From NCBI RefSeq assembly GCF_017912535.1, contig NZ_JAERQK010000006.1:1-64000 (forward strand): a DNA stretch of 64,000 nucleotides. The letters run 5' to 3'. The notes under the pieces are model-generated. The model was not told where the DNA came from. It did no database searches and worked only from the letters and a program-made list of their open reading frames with translations. The stretch comes from Motiliproteus sediminis. Its GTDB lineage: Bacteria > Pseudomonadota > Gammaproteobacteria > Pseudomonadales > Balneatricaceae. The position numbers and the translations under genes are program-made. Below, piece by piece: positions 53,989 to 63,830 of this stretch. Position 1 is the stretch's first letter. Every line of letters starts with the position of its first letter.

Positions 53989-55026
53989 ATGAGCGGCAAC
54001 CATTTCTGTCTCGGCCTCGGAGTCGGCACCAAATCCTCCAGCGGCGACTGGCTGGAAGTGTTCTACGCCAAGCCCCTGTTCGAGCCCTGCAACACCCTGA
54101 TCGGTGCACTTAAAACCAACCTGGGCTACGAAGGCGGCAACTGCGCCATCGAACTCGACAGCACCGCGTTGCAGCAGGTTGCCACGGCCTTCACCCAGGT
54201 GAATGCCACCGAGCAACTGAAGATTGCCGAAACCCTCAAGGGCAGTCAGCAACCGCTGGTCTTGTGCATCCTGCAGGACGACGACCAGCCGGCATCAACT
54301 CCCGAGGTCTACCTCAAGCTGCAGATGCTGTCACAGCGGATGGTTAAACCGCACGGCATCAACCTGACCGGAATGTTCGGCCTGCTGCCCAACGTTGCCT
54401 GGACCAATCAGGGCGCAGTGGCGCTGGAAGACCTGCCCCAGCGCCAACTGGAAGCCCGCGCCCGCGGCGAACTGCTCGACGTGCAGTCGGTGGACAAGTT
54501 CCCCAAGATGACCAATTACACGGTCCCGGCCGGCATCCGTATCGGCGACGCCAGCCGCGTTCGTCTGGGCGCTTATCTGGGAGAGGGCACCACCATCATG
54601 CACGAAGGCTTCGTTAACTTTAACGCCGGCACCCTCGGCACCAGCATGGTCGAAGGGCGGATCTCCGCTGGTGTAGTGGTGGGTGAAGGTTCCGATCTCG
54701 GTGGTGGCTGCTCCACCATGGGCACCCTCTCCGGCGGCAACAACGTGGTGATCAACGTCGGCGAAGGCTGCCTGATTGGCGCCAACGCAGGCCTCGGTAT
54801 CCCCCTGGGAGACCGCTGCACCATCGAAGCCGGCCTGTACGTGACCGGTGGCTCCAAAGTCGTGGTGCTCGACGACCAGGGCAACGAGGTGGAAGTGGTC
54901 AAAGCGGGAGAGCTGGCCGGTAAAACCGACCTGCTGTTCCGCCGCAATTCGCAGAATGGTCGAATTGAAGTCAAAACCAACAAGTCGGCGATTGAGCTGA
55001 ACGCCGAGCTTCACGCCCACAACTGA
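53989..55026 (+). CDS. dapD: 2,3,4,5-tetrahydropyridine-2,6-dicarboxylate N-succinyltransferase (long form)
   Basis: DapD succinylates tetrahydrodipicolinate in the lysine/diaminopimelate pathway. At 345 residues it is the long Pseudomonas/actinobacterial form rather than the 274-residue E. coli form. An N-terminal domain is followed by a left-handed beta-helix (about 170-290, e.g. GRISAGVVVGEGSDLGGG). ATG 53989 has GGAGAG 6 bp upstream; the open frame reaching back to 53911 is not needed. Confidence 0.95.
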   Translation: MSGNHFCLGLGVGTKSSSGDWLEVFYAKPLFEPCNTLIGALKTNLGYEGGNCAIELDSTALQQVATAFTQVNATEQLKIAETLKGSQQPLVLCILQDDDQPASTPEVYLKLQMLSQRMVKPHGINLTGMFGLLPNVAWTNQGAVALEDLPQRQLEARARGELLDVQSVDKFPKMTNYTVPAGIRIGDASRVRLGAYLGEGTTIMHEGFVNFNAGTLGTSMVEGRISAGVVVGEGSDLGGGCSTMGTLSGGNNVVINVGEGCLIGANAGLGIPLGDRCTIEAGLYVTGGSKVVVLDDQGNEVEVVKAGELAGKTDLLFRRNSQNGRIEVKTNKSAIELNAELHAHN

Positions 55027-55036
55027 GGCCACGCCA

Positions 55037-55064
55037 GAACCGGGCGGCGTTAGCCGCCCGGTTC
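55037..55064 (+). terminator. Perfect hairpin after dapD
   Basis: GAACCGGGCGGC-GTTA-GCCGCCCGGTTC is a 12-bp perfect stem with a tetraloop 10 bp after the dapD stop. It has no U run on either side, so it could be an L-shaped terminator or an mRNA 3' stabiliser. Confidence 0.55.
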
Positions 55065-55197
55065 TGCGGCAACGGCTAAAAACTGCCCCTTGTCACCAAT
55101 TGCGATAAACTCAACCAATCTGGATCAATCCTTTTGACCACCAGCTGCGCTACACTGCGCAACAGCTTTTGTCATTTGCCCGGAACGCGCTGCCTGC

Positions 55198-56760
55198 ATG
55201 AAGTTTCTTAAAACTCTCAACGCGGTTCATACCCGCCTCGACCGCCTCGGCGATCTACCGGTATTCAGCGCAACCATCAATCGCATCCAGCAGATCAGCA
55301 GCTCCAAAGAAGCGGACGCCATGGCACTGGCGATGGCAGTCATGAAAGATGCCAACCTGTCCGCCAAGCTTCTCAAGCTCGCCAATTCGGCCCACGTCAA
55401 TCGCGGCAACGGGCGTATCAACGTGATCTCGCGCGCGGTGATCCTGATCGGTTTCGACGAGATCAAAAATCTGTCGGTAACTCTGAAACTGATCGAATGC
55501 TTCAGTAAAACCAACCCCTCGGTGGATATCGGCAATCTGGTAATGCGCTCATTCCTGACCGCCTCCATTGCGCGCGAACTCGCCTCCAAAGCCGGCATCG
55601 ACGATATCGAGGAAACCTATACCTGCGGCCTGCTCCATGGACTGGGTGAAATTGTCATCGCCTTTACCCTGCCCGACACCTACAACCGCATGCTCGAGCA
55701 GCGCAAACTTGGCGAGCAGAGCTGGTCGCGGATTCAGATCGACGAACTCGGCGGACATTTCAGCGATATCGGCCAGGATCTGGCGCAGAGCTGGGGCTTC
55801 CCCAAATCGGTGGTCAGCAGCATGGATGAGATGACCGCAGAGGATCTCAAGGGCGACCAGCGCCTCAACCACCAGTTGGCGTCAATTTCGCAGCAACTGT
55901 TGCAACAGATATACAACCGCGAGCATTCCGGCAAACAGGATTTCTCGGCGCTGATCGACAAACTTGGCAGCGCCACGGGGATGAACCGCGACAAACTCAC
56001 CGGTTCGCTTAATCGCGCCTTCCGTACCGTCTGCGACCTGACCGAAGAGTACGGCATATCCAGCCGGCGACTGATTCCGACGGTGCAGGACAGCGGCGAT
56101 GAGATGCTCGACGACTTCAACCGCAAGCTATCGTTCTATGTGCACTCCCGCGCCGAAAGCCAAGATCACGACGACGATGTGCTACAACCTCAAAGCAGCG
56201 GAAACGATGCGCCTGCGGCCGCGGCACAGCAGATCGGCCTGCAGCGCCAACTCCAGCACCTGCAGGAGATCAGCGCACTGGTGACGCAACAGGCGCCATT
56301 ACCGCAGGTATTTGCCAAAGCCGCAGACGCGATTCTGGAGAGCAGCGGCTGCACCCGGACCGGGTTCTGCCTGCTGAGCCGCGACCACCAGCAGCTCAGC
56401 ATGAAGATTGTCCGTGGGTCGCAGACCGAACCGCTGGCCAGCTACTTCACCTTGCGCCGCAGCCGCGACAGTGAGTTTTTCTTTCGTCTGGTAGAGAAAC
56501 AGAGCACGCTACTGGTGACAGACACCCGGGAGGCTGGCTGGAGCGAGCGACTGCCCGACAGTTTTATGCAGAAGGTGAACCCCTGCGGCTTCGTACTGGC
56601 ACCGCTGGGCGTCAATAACAAGGTGGTGGGTTTTTTGTATGCTGATCGTTCACTCGAGGCCGGCCCCATCAACGACGAGGATTTTCGCTGTTTCAGCCAG
56701 TTTCACATGCAGACCCGCATGGCACTGGGTTATGCCCAACCGCGTGGCAAGCCGGCCTGA
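55198..56760 (+). CDS. HDOD domain and GAF domain signalling protein
   Basis: In this 520-residue protein residues about 10-220 form an HDOD domain (LPVFSATINRIQQISSSKEADAMALA, KLLKLANSAHVN, LLHGLGEIVIAFTLP), a degenerate HD fold used as a scaffold or sensor. About 350-510 form a GAF domain (ALVTQQAPLPQVFAKAADAIL... FVLAPLGVNNKVVGFLYADRS). No enzyme output domain is seen. Its neighbours include PilZ and receiver-TPR genes on the other strand. The target is unknown. Confidence 0.88.
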   Translation: MKFLKTLNAVHTRLDRLGDLPVFSATINRIQQISSSKEADAMALAMAVMKDANLSAKLLKLANSAHVNRGNGRINVISRAVILIGFDEIKNLSVTLKLIECFSKTNPSVDIGNLVMRSFLTASIARELASKAGIDDIEETYTCGLLHGLGEIVIAFTLPDTYNRMLEQRKLGEQSWSRIQIDELGGHFSDIGQDLAQSWGFPKSVVSSMDEMTAEDLKGDQRLNHQLASISQQLLQQIYNREHSGKQDFSALIDKLGSATGMNRDKLTGSLNRAFRTVCDLTEEYGISSRRLIPTVQDSGDEMLDDFNRKLSFYVHSRAESQDHDDDVLQPQSSGNDAPAAAAQQIGLQRQLQHLQEISALVTQQAPLPQVFAKAADAILESSGCTRTGFCLLSRDHQQLSMKIVRGSQTEPLASYFTLRRSRDSEFFFRLVEKQSTLLVTDTREAGWSERLPDSFMQKVNPCGFVLAPLGVNNKVVGFLYADRSLEAGPINDEDFRCFSQFHMQTRMALGYAQPRGKPA

Positions 56761-56763
56761 CGC

Positions 56764-57114
56764 TCAGGCAACCTCGTTCGCTCCACGCGATCCGAGCAGC
56801 CCCTGAACCAACTGGCTGTAACGGCCATCAACATCCAGCAACCGCAACCCCACAGCGACACCGAGGTTATGCTGAAGCGACTCCACATACACCGCAACGC
56901 CCTGGAGGCGAAAGCAGCCCACGCCCGCGGCGCAACGAGTCACCACGTCCACCCGTACCGGCTCGCCCAAGACCAGATCGCGATTGAGAATTACATTGAT
57001 ACCGTCGACCGAAACGTTGTCGGTACTACCGAGCAACTGCTCACCATTAAGGCGGGTGATGGTGGCTTTCCACACCACCGGAATGCGCGCGTGCTGGCGC
57101 CGTTCGCTGATCAT
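56764..57114 (-). CDS. PilZ domain protein (putative cyclic-di-GMP receptor)
   Basis: This 116-residue stand-alone PilZ domain keeps both ligand motifs: RxxxR as RRQHAR (about 5-10) and DxSxxG as DNVSVDG (about 33-39). It should therefore bind cyclic di-GMP. ATG 57114 has GAGGAGGG 8 bp upstream. It is convergent with the HDOD gene (3 bp between stops) and lies downstream of the receiver-TPR gene on the same strand. The partner protein cannot be read from the sequence. Confidence 0.9.
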   Translation of the reverse strand: MISERRQHARIPVVWKATITRLNGEQLLGSTDNVSVDGINVILNRDLVLGEPVRVDVVTRCAAGVGCFRLQGVAVYVESLQHNLGVAVGLRLLDVDGRYSQLVQGLLGSRGANEVA

Positions 57115-57222
57115 CGCCAAGCCCTCCTCGACTGAGTCACGGCTTACACTCTAGCGCCAATTACAACCGGCCGTCCTTGACGCAAGTCCGGTTGTGATCG
57201 TTTTTTCACCAGTTACGGCGAC

Positions 57223-58824
57223 TTATTTCAGCAGTTCGGCCAGCATCCCCGGCGGCAACGACTCTACCGGCTCCTTGCCCAGCCGGAGCAGCCGATCGTA
57301 CTTCGCCTTGGCGGGACCCGCCAGCGGCAACCGCCCTGCCAGACGCATGTAGCGCTGGTACATCTTGAGACGCTCCTCTTTACGCGCCGGGATATCACGC
57401 GCGCCCTCAAGGAATAGCTGCGCCAGGTTGAGCATGGCATTGCCGTTGAGCGGATTGTAATCGAACGCCAGGTTGAAATAGCGAATCGCCTGACCCTGCT
57501 TGTCCGCCAGGTAATTGCGCACCCCGATGCGATTGACCTTGTCGCTCATCGCCGGATCACGACTGGACTTGGCCGGTTTCTCTTCGACCACCCGGGGCTT
57601 GGGCATCTCCGGCGGTTGTTCGTCAAGCAGACGTCGTTTGACCTGCTCCAGGTCCACCGTACCCTCGAGCCGCTGCGCCGCCTGCTGAGCACGCTCATAA
57701 CACTGCTGCGCCGCGTCGGGATTGCCCAGCGTCTCCTCCACTTTGGCTTGCAGCAGTTCACAACGAACCATCAGATCCGGCTCATTAGCAAAGCGCTTGC
57801 GAGCCTCGGCAACCATTTTCTCGATCGCCTGCAGCTTCGACTGCCGTTCCTCGGGTGCACCCTGTTCCATCTGCAGTCGGGTCACATTGGCCAGCTTCAG
57901 CAACGGCGCCGAACTGGCCCGACAGCTGTGCTCGCCCAGATGCACCGAACGCCGGTAAGCACGTTCAGCCACCGGCAGATCGGCGTTGTTGACCGCCAGC
58001 CGACCGAGGTTCATCTGCCGGTCAATGCTGCGCGGCGACTGGTCGGTGGCCTGCACCAGAATCAACTGCGCATCTCGCTGCTGACCACGTGCCTCATAAA
58101 CCCGCGCCAGCAGATCGTAAGCCGGTATCAGCAAGGGGTGTTCTTCAATCACCGCCTGCAGGCGCTGCTCAGCCTGGTCCAGATCGCCCAGCAAAAAATC
58201 ACATTCAGAGAGTTTGTAGCCCGGCAGCAAACCGTGACCGGCCCAATGTAACTGTTCAAAAACCGGACGCGCCTGAGCGTACTCGCCCATATCCATCAGC
58301 AATCGCCCTTTGATCAGTTGCGCCTGCACATAATTGGGATCGGATTTATTCATCAACGAATCGCACAGCTTGATGGCGCGATTGTAGGCCTGGCGCTCGA
58401 CTGCACGTTCGATCGGCTCCATCGCCTGTTTGCGCTTGCACAAGGCGCGCAGCCGACGCTCCAGCGTCTGCATGGTGAAGGGCTTGGTGATCACTTCGTC
58501 GGGCTGGATCTCGATCGCAAACAACACCGACTCTTGCGAAGCATCGCTGGTCAGCAGCACCCAGCTGCAGGTAGGCTTGATCAGCCCCTTGTAGCGTGCC
58601 TCTTCCAACAGCTGCAGACCGGAATAGCGGTCATGAACGTTGTGGCCGATGAGAATGATGTCAAAGCTGCTGTCGGCAACGGTATCGAGCACGCTCTGGC
58701 TGATATTGAGGGTGGCGACCTCGCCGAAGCCCATCGACTCCAGCAGTCCTTTCACCGTCCAGCGCAAATTGCCGCTGCTATCGACCAGTAGTACCCGCTT
58801 ATCTTTAAGCGCCGCTTCCGTCAC
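57223..58824 (-). CDS. Degenerate receiver domain fused to tetratricopeptide repeats
   Basis: In this 533-residue protein residues about 8-130 follow the response-regulator fold (KRVLLVDSSGNLRWTVKGLL at the start, EVITKPFTM near the end). At the phospho-acceptor position the sequence reads FDIILIGHNVHD, so the usual Asp is replaced by Gly; the conserved Lys remains. The remaining 400 residues are TPR-like helices (e.g. AQARPVFEQLHWAGHG, AEQRLQAVIEEHP, AERAYRRSVHLGEH) for protein binding. It probably acts as a phosphorylation-independent scaffold. GTG 58824 is chosen as start; the frame stays open to 58893. Confidence 0.85.
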   Translation of the reverse strand: MTEAALKDKRVLLVDSSGNLRWTVKGLLESMGFGEVATLNISQSVLDTVADSSFDIILIGHNVHDRYSGLQLLEEARYKGLIKPTCSWVLLTSDASQESVLFAIEIQPDEVITKPFTMQTLERRLRALCKRKQAMEPIERAVERQAYNRAIKLCDSLMNKSDPNYVQAQLIKGRLLMDMGEYAQARPVFEQLHWAGHGLLPGYKLSECDFLLGDLDQAEQRLQAVIEEHPLLIPAYDLLARVYEARGQQRDAQLILVQATDQSPRSIDRQMNLGRLAVNNADLPVAERAYRRSVHLGEHSCRASSAPLLKLANVTRLQMEQGAPEERQSKLQAIEKMVAEARKRFANEPDLMVRCELLQAKVEETLGNPDAAQQCYERAQQAAQRLEGTVDLEQVKRRLLDEQPPEMPKPRVVEEKPAKSSRDPAMSDKVNRIGVRNYLADKQGQAIRYFNLAFDYNPLNGNAMLNLAQLFLEGARDIPARKEERLKMYQRYMRLAGRLPLAGPAKAKYDRLLRLGKEPVESLPPGMLAELLK

Positions 58825-59142
58825 TGCCTCACCGGCTCCCTTTCCTTCGCATCCACCCCCACAAATAGCGGAGCGCTCTCTTTTTCGCAACAAAAAAACG
58901 CCAGAGCGATGAAGCGTACTGGCGCCAAAACAGATCTATGCTGCCCCTGCATCATAAGACGATGCCCAGCCGTCCCTCGCTGACATAGATCAACCGCCAC
59001 TCTTTTACTCTGCACCGAAATTACGCACAATCAGCACCAGAGGGATGCCAGGGAGCGGTGCGACCTTAGGATAAGCGCCGATGGCATCGACATTCGCTAG
59101 ACTGTAACGTTCTGCGAGCCAGCTTATATAAGAACTCTAACT
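58825..59142. other. Divergent spacer with a possible FNR/Anr-type site
   Basis: This 318-bp spacer separates the leftward receiver-TPR gene from the rightward HDAC-family gene. At 58980-58993 CTGAC-ATAG-ATCAA (reverse TTGAT-CTAT-GTCAG) resembles the oxygen-regulator Fnr/Anr site with one mismatch. TATATAAG at about 59126 is a -10-like sequence before the HDAC gene without a good -35. No gene is supported here. Confidence 0.35.
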
Positions 59143-60066
59143 ATGGTCACCACCTATATCAGCCACCGCGACTGCGGGCTGCACAACATGGGGCCGGAGC
59201 ATCCAGAGAGCCCCATCCGCCTGCTAGCGATCGAGCGGCAACTGGAGCGTTCAGGCCTTCAGGACCACCTGCAGCGGATGCAAGCGGTCCACTGCACCGA
59301 CGAGCAGATCATGCTTGCCCACCACCCGCTGCACGCCAAACGTCTGCATATGCGCCTGCCCGACAAGGGCGTGGTGTACACCGATGACGACACCGCCCTC
59401 TGCCCCGACTCGCTCCATGCGGCCAGCCTGGCCGTGGGCGGCGTGGTACTGGCTACCAACCGCGTGGCCGGCGGCAAGTCGCAGAATGCCTTCTGTGCGG
59501 TGCGCCCCCCCGGGCATCACGCCGAACACAACATTCCTATGGGGTTCTGCTTCTACAATAACGTCGCGATCGGTGCCATTCATGCGCTCTCCCTGCCCGG
59601 CATCGAACGGGTGGCGGTACTTGATTTCGACGTTCATCACGGCAACGGTACCGTCGACATCTTTAAGGACCGCCCCGAGGTGTTGGTGTGCTCGACATTC
59701 CAGCACCCTTTCTATCCCGAGCGTTACTGCGACATCAACCGCCCTAATATCGTCAACTGCCCGCTGGCGGCGTTCAGCGATGGCAACGCCTTCCGCGCAG
59801 CATTGGAGAGCCACTGGCTACCCGCACTACAGGCTCACAAACCGGACATGATCTTTATCTCGGCCGGCTTTGACGCACATATCGACGACCCTATGGCCGA
59901 CCTGAAACTGACCGAAGAAGACTACCGCTGGGCCACACGGATGATCCTCGACCAGGCGCGCATCTACTCCCAGAATCGAGTGGTCTCGGTGCTGGAGGGT
60001 GGCTATAACCCGGTATCGCTGGCCCACAGCGTGCAGGCCCATCTGGAGGTGCTGGCCGGCTTTTAA
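59143..60066 (+). CDS. Histone deacetylase-family zinc amidohydrolase
   Basis: This 307-residue protein belongs to the class II-like HDAC/acetoin-utilisation/acetylpolyamine amidohydrolase superfamily. The active site RPPGHHAE (121-128) has the two catalytic His; zinc ligands are Asp163 and His165 in DFDVHHGNGT and Asp244 in SAGFDAHIDDP. All key residues are present, so it should be an active deacetylase of an unknown acetylated small molecule or protein. It is convergent with thiI, 14 bp between stops. Confidence 0.93.
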   Translation: MVTTYISHRDCGLHNMGPEHPESPIRLLAIERQLERSGLQDHLQRMQAVHCTDEQIMLAHHPLHAKRLHMRLPDKGVVYTDDDTALCPDSLHAASLAVGGVVLATNRVAGGKSQNAFCAVRPPGHHAEHNIPMGFCFYNNVAIGAIHALSLPGIERVAVLDFDVHHGNGTVDIFKDRPEVLVCSTFQHPFYPERYCDINRPNIVNCPLAAFSDGNAFRAALESHWLPALQAHKPDMIFISAGFDAHIDDPMADLKLTEEDYRWATRMILDQARIYSQNRVVSVLEGGYNPVSLAHSVQAHLEVLAGF

Positions 60067-60080
60067 TTCGGCTGCTAACA

Positions 60081-61538
60081 CTACCGAGAAGGTCGATAGA
60101 CCTTAACGTTGCCAAAGCCCTGATCCTTGAGGTAGAGGGCGTGCAGCTGGCTCATCACCCCCTTGGGGCAATAGAGCAGGTACTGGCGCTGCCGATCCAG
60201 TTCTGCAAACCGGCTACCGATGCTATAGAAGGGGATTTTGATCACCTCGACGCCACTCACCTTCAGCGGAGCCTGCTCCTCTTCGTCCGGGTGGCGGATA
60301 TCGATGATGACTTCGCCTGCGGTCACCTGCTGCTCGGTTTCCACTTCAACCTGAGCCTCGGCATCCTGTTCAATCTGATCGATACGAATCACCTTGGCAC
60401 TGGCGATCGCCGCCTCCAGCACGCCGTTATCGAACTTGGACTCTTCCTCCTCAATCCGTTCGCGACGGGCATGGGTAGTCGGGCGATCAGAGATCACCCC
60501 ACAGTACTCCGGCATGGTCTCGGCAAAGTCGAAGGTCCCGATAGCACGGGCGGTATCGATGATATCCTGTTTGTCGGACACCACCAGCGGGCGCAGCACC
60601 AGGCGGTTACAGACCGAATCAATCAGAGACAGGTTAGGCAGCGTCTGACTGGACACCTGGGCCACACTTTCCCCGGTCACCAGCGCATCAACACCCAAGC
60701 GTTCGGCCACCGCCTCACCGGCACGCATCATCATCCGCTTCAGCACCACCCCCATCTGAGAGTGATGGACATTCTTGAGAATTTCCTCGACCACCCCCTC
60801 AAAGGGCACGCTTACAAACTTGACCCGGTGCGAGGAGCTGTAGCGACGCCACAGGTAGTGGGAGACCTGTTTGACTCCGGTCTCGTGAGCAGCGCCACCC
60901 AGATTGAAAAAGCAGAAGTGGGTTTTGCAACCCCGTTTCATGGTCAGGTAGCTGGACACGGTGGAATCGAAGCCGCCGGAGATCAGCGACAACACGCCCT
61001 CCAGACTACCCATCGGGAAGCCGCCAAGGCCGGGAAAGCGGTTTTCCACCAGAAACAACCGCTGGTCGCGCACCTCTAGCTTGACCGTCACCTCGGGGTG
61101 ATGCAGATCGACCCCGGCGGCTTCGGTATGCTGCAGCAAGCCGCCACCCACGTAGCGCTCCAGATCGCTGGAGGTGAAATCATGCTTGCCGGCTCGCTTC
61201 ACCCTGACGACAAAGCGCTTCCCTTTGAGCTGCGCGGCAAAGGCATCGCGGGTAAGCTCAAACACCTGATGAAAGTCGCCAAGCGGGTATTCCTGAACCT
61301 GCAAAAAGTGGTTGATACCGGGCGTATCGCCCAGCGCCTCAATCACCGCCTGGTGAACCGCGGCATCCTCGCTGTGAACGTTGACTTCAACCTTATCCCA
61401 TTTGCCGCTGACGCCGATTTCCGGATCGATACGCTTGAGAATAATCTGCAGGTTGGATTGCAGCCGCTGAATAAAGCGGCGCCGCACCGGCTTGCTCTTG
61501 ATGGTGATTTCCGGAAACAGCTTGACGATAAACTTCAT
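60081..61538 (-). CDS. thiI: tRNA 4-thiouridine synthase ThiI with rhodanese domain
   Basis: ThiI puts sulfur into U8 of tRNA and can donate sulfur for the thiazole of thiamine. The 485-residue protein has the NFLD and THUMP domains (about 1-170), a PP-loop ATPase (SGGFDSTVSSYL near 190), the Cys of PEYCGVISDRP (near 345) and a C-terminal rhodanese domain with Cys457 in LLYCPKGVMS. The last marks the long, sulfur-relay form of E. coli type. Confidence 0.96.
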   Translation of the reverse strand: MKFIVKLFPEITIKSKPVRRRFIQRLQSNLQIILKRIDPEIGVSGKWDKVEVNVHSEDAAVHQAVIEALGDTPGINHFLQVQEYPLGDFHQVFELTRDAFAAQLKGKRFVVRVKRAGKHDFTSSDLERYVGGGLLQHTEAAGVDLHHPEVTVKLEVRDQRLFLVENRFPGLGGFPMGSLEGVLSLISGGFDSTVSSYLTMKRGCKTHFCFFNLGGAAHETGVKQVSHYLWRRYSSSHRVKFVSVPFEGVVEEILKNVHHSQMGVVLKRMMMRAGEAVAERLGVDALVTGESVAQVSSQTLPNLSLIDSVCNRLVLRPLVVSDKQDIIDTARAIGTFDFAETMPEYCGVISDRPTTHARRERIEEEESKFDNGVLEAAIASAKVIRIDQIEQDAEAQVEVETEQQVTAGEVIIDIRHPDEEEQAPLKVSGVEVIKIPFYSIGSRFAELDRQRQYLLYCPKGVMSQLHALYLKDQGFGNVKVYRPSR

Positions 61539-61608
61539 GGAGAAACGCTTCTGGGACGAGGGAAAGGGCAGAAATTATACCCAAGCCCTCCCCAGCGGCC
61601 AAACCGCT

Positions 61609-63573
61609 TTACACCGCGAAGCGCTCGACCAAAGCTCCCAACTCGTGACTGACACCGTTCAGCTGGCGGCTTTGGCGCCCCATCTCTTGGGTACGTTCAG
61701 ACGAGCGCTGGGCATGCTGGAGCACCTGCCCCGCGCTTTCCTGCACCCCTGCCGCCGATCCCGCCTGCTCTTCGGTGGTTTGGGCAATCAGGGTGTTAAG
61801 CTCATGAATCCGGTCGATTGCAGCCACCGCCTCAGCCAGCGCCTCACGCACTTGCCGGGCCTGATCCGACGCCCCCAACGCTTTACTCTGCTGCCGCTCC
61901 ATCAATGCAGAAACCTGATCAGAAGACTGGCGCAACCCCTCCACGGTGCCGCGCACTTCGTCTACTGATTCGGCGGTGCGCTGCGCCAGCTGCCGTACCT
62001 CATCGGCCACCACCGCAAATCCACGCCCATGCTCACCGGCCCGCGCCGCCTCAATCGCCGCATTCAGGGCCAGCAGATTGGTCTGTTCCGCGATAGCCAC
62101 AATCACATTGAGCACTGCATTGATGCGTTGGGAGTCCTCCTTGAGACGGGCCACTACCTGCGCGCCATCGCGCGATTCGCTGGCCACGCTGTTGACCGTT
62201 GCGGCCAGATCACCCATGGCATCGCTGGATTGATGCATCGACTGGCGACCACTACCCGCCGCCCCGGAGGCGTCGCTGGCATGGCGCGCGACCTCTTGGA
62301 ACGACAGCGCCAGCTCGCGCAGCGCCTGATTGGTCTCCTCCATCAGCTGACACTGCTCGGACGCGCCAGCCTGTATTGCCGCACTGGCCTTGTCGATGTC
62401 GGCACCGACCTTGTCCACCGCCGCCACTTCGGTGCGAATATCGGTAACGATGGTCACCATCGCATCACGCAGCTGATTGGCCGAATACTCCAGTGACACC
62501 ATTTCGCTAAAGCGGCTGTTCTGGTGCATCCGCTCGGTGAAATTGCCGCCGCTCAGTCGCGCCAGGTAATCACCCACTCCGCTGACCGCTCTCAGCACCC
62601 GCTGCTGCAGCCAGCTACTGCCCAAACCGGCGGTGAAGATCAGCGCCAGACACACCACCATGGTGGCAAATACCTGGCGCTCGATCGCCTGCTTGATCGC
62701 CTCGACCTGCTGTTCCGCGCTGGCGACAACCTGCTCCACCGACGCCAACTGGCCGTTAACCCGTTGACGCGCGGCAAGCGCCTGATCGATCTGGGCAGTG
62801 GTGTTGTCCAGCTCGGAAGCATAGCGACGCAGCAACGATACCAGCTCGGACTTGATCTCCTCTCCCTGTTCGACCCGATCACTGCTCTCTTCGGCAAAAC
62901 CCATCAGCGCGGCGAACTCATCCTCCTGGGCTTCGGCGTAGACCCCCAGCGGCGACAGCGCCTCAATGCGCTGCCCTTGCTCCAGCATCGCGCTGCTGAG
63001 CTCATTTAAGCTGGTACGCAACGTCTCGGAGGGCTGCGCAAAGTAGCTACTGCGCAGCACCGCACGGCGCCCCTGCGCCATCAGCAAGGCAACCGCGAGC
63101 TGGCGGTAGTCCTCGATCAGCGCGGGTTCGGCGCCCACCGCTTTGGCGCTGTAGCTTAACAACCGCTCCAGGGTGTCGATGGTTTCGCGCTCGTTGTGCA
63201 ACAGCAGCCCCTGGGGATCAGCCGCCAACTTACCGGCAGCCCGCAGATCAACCGCCAGCGCCTGTTGCAGCGACGCCACCGCTGGCCGCAGCAGGTCGCT
63301 CATCGATGATGGCAGGCGATCGAGCCCCGGCACCACCTCGTCAGCCATAAAGCTCTCAGCCGCAACCAGATCGGTAGCGTCACCACTATCCAGATAACGC
63401 TCGACCAGATGCCGGGTCTCCACGGACAGCTGCTCGGCCAGAAAAAAATACTGCTGGCTCAGGACAAAAGGCTGCTGCAAACGCTGCAACCCCCACCAGA
63501 CACCAAATGCCATTCCCAGGCAGGCGATCAGCAACATCCCGGCGCTGACCTTGGTTAACAGAGCTATACGCAT
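61609..63573 (-). CDS. Methyl-accepting chemotaxis protein
   Basis: This 654-residue receptor has an N-terminal membrane helix (about 7-27), a large helical periplasmic domain (about 30-300), a second membrane helix ([18 protein letters not shown]), a HAMP-like linker and the signalling domain with the hairpin tip [36 protein letters not shown] split over residues about 500-535. It signals through CheA/CheW to the flagella or pili. The ligand is unknown. ATG 63573 is preferred over GTG 63603. Confidence 0.93.
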   Translation of the reverse strand: MRIALLTKVSAGMLLIACLGMAFGVWWGLQRLQQPFVLSQQYFFLAEQLSVETRHLVERYLDSGDATDLVAAESFMADEVVPGLDRLPSSMSDLLRPAVASLQQALAVDLRAAGKLAADPQGLLLHNERETIDTLERLLSYSAKAVGAEPALIEDYRQLAVALLMAQGRRAVLRSSYFAQPSETLRTSLNELSSAMLEQGQRIEALSPLGVYAEAQEDEFAALMGFAEESSDRVEQGEEIKSELVSLLRRYASELDNTTAQIDQALAARQRVNGQLASVEQVVASAEQQVEAIKQAIERQVFATMVVCLALIFTAGLGSSWLQQRVLRAVSGVGDYLARLSGGNFTERMHQNSRFSEMVSLEYSANQLRDAMVTIVTDIRTEVAAVDKVGADIDKASAAIQAGASEQCQLMEETNQALRELALSFQEVARHASDASGAAGSGRQSMHQSSDAMGDLAATVNSVASESRDGAQVVARLKEDSQRINAVLNVIVAIAEQTNLLALNAAIEAARAGEHGRGFAVVADEVRQLAQRTAESVDEVRGTVEGLRQSSDQVSALMERQQSKALGASDQARQVREALAEAVAAIDRIHELNTLIAQTTEEQAGSAAGVQESAGQVLQHAQRSSERTQEMGRQSRQLNGVSHELGALVERFAV

Positions 63574-63603
63574 AACACACCCGCAAACAGTCGATACCCC
63601 CAC

Positions 63604-63830
63604 GGTAGAAAGCGAGGATGACGATTAGATGACAATTTCGGACAACGATGGCGTAATCGCGGCTTACCTGACACGCATCAACTCCGGTACCGCCGTGTTG
63701 CGTTCATGCGGCCGTCATATTCCCATGGTCGAATACGCCCACTTCGCAACGGAATAGCTAAACAACCAACACGTGACCCGCCCGCAGGAGCGCGACGGCT
63801 GTCGTCACCCGCCAGCAGCAGGGTAGAACC
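63604..63830. other. Divergent spacer between chemotaxis receptor and EAL gene
   Basis: This spacer of 227 bp must hold both promoters. I see no convincing -35/-10 pair, repeat or gene. Confidence 0.4.
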
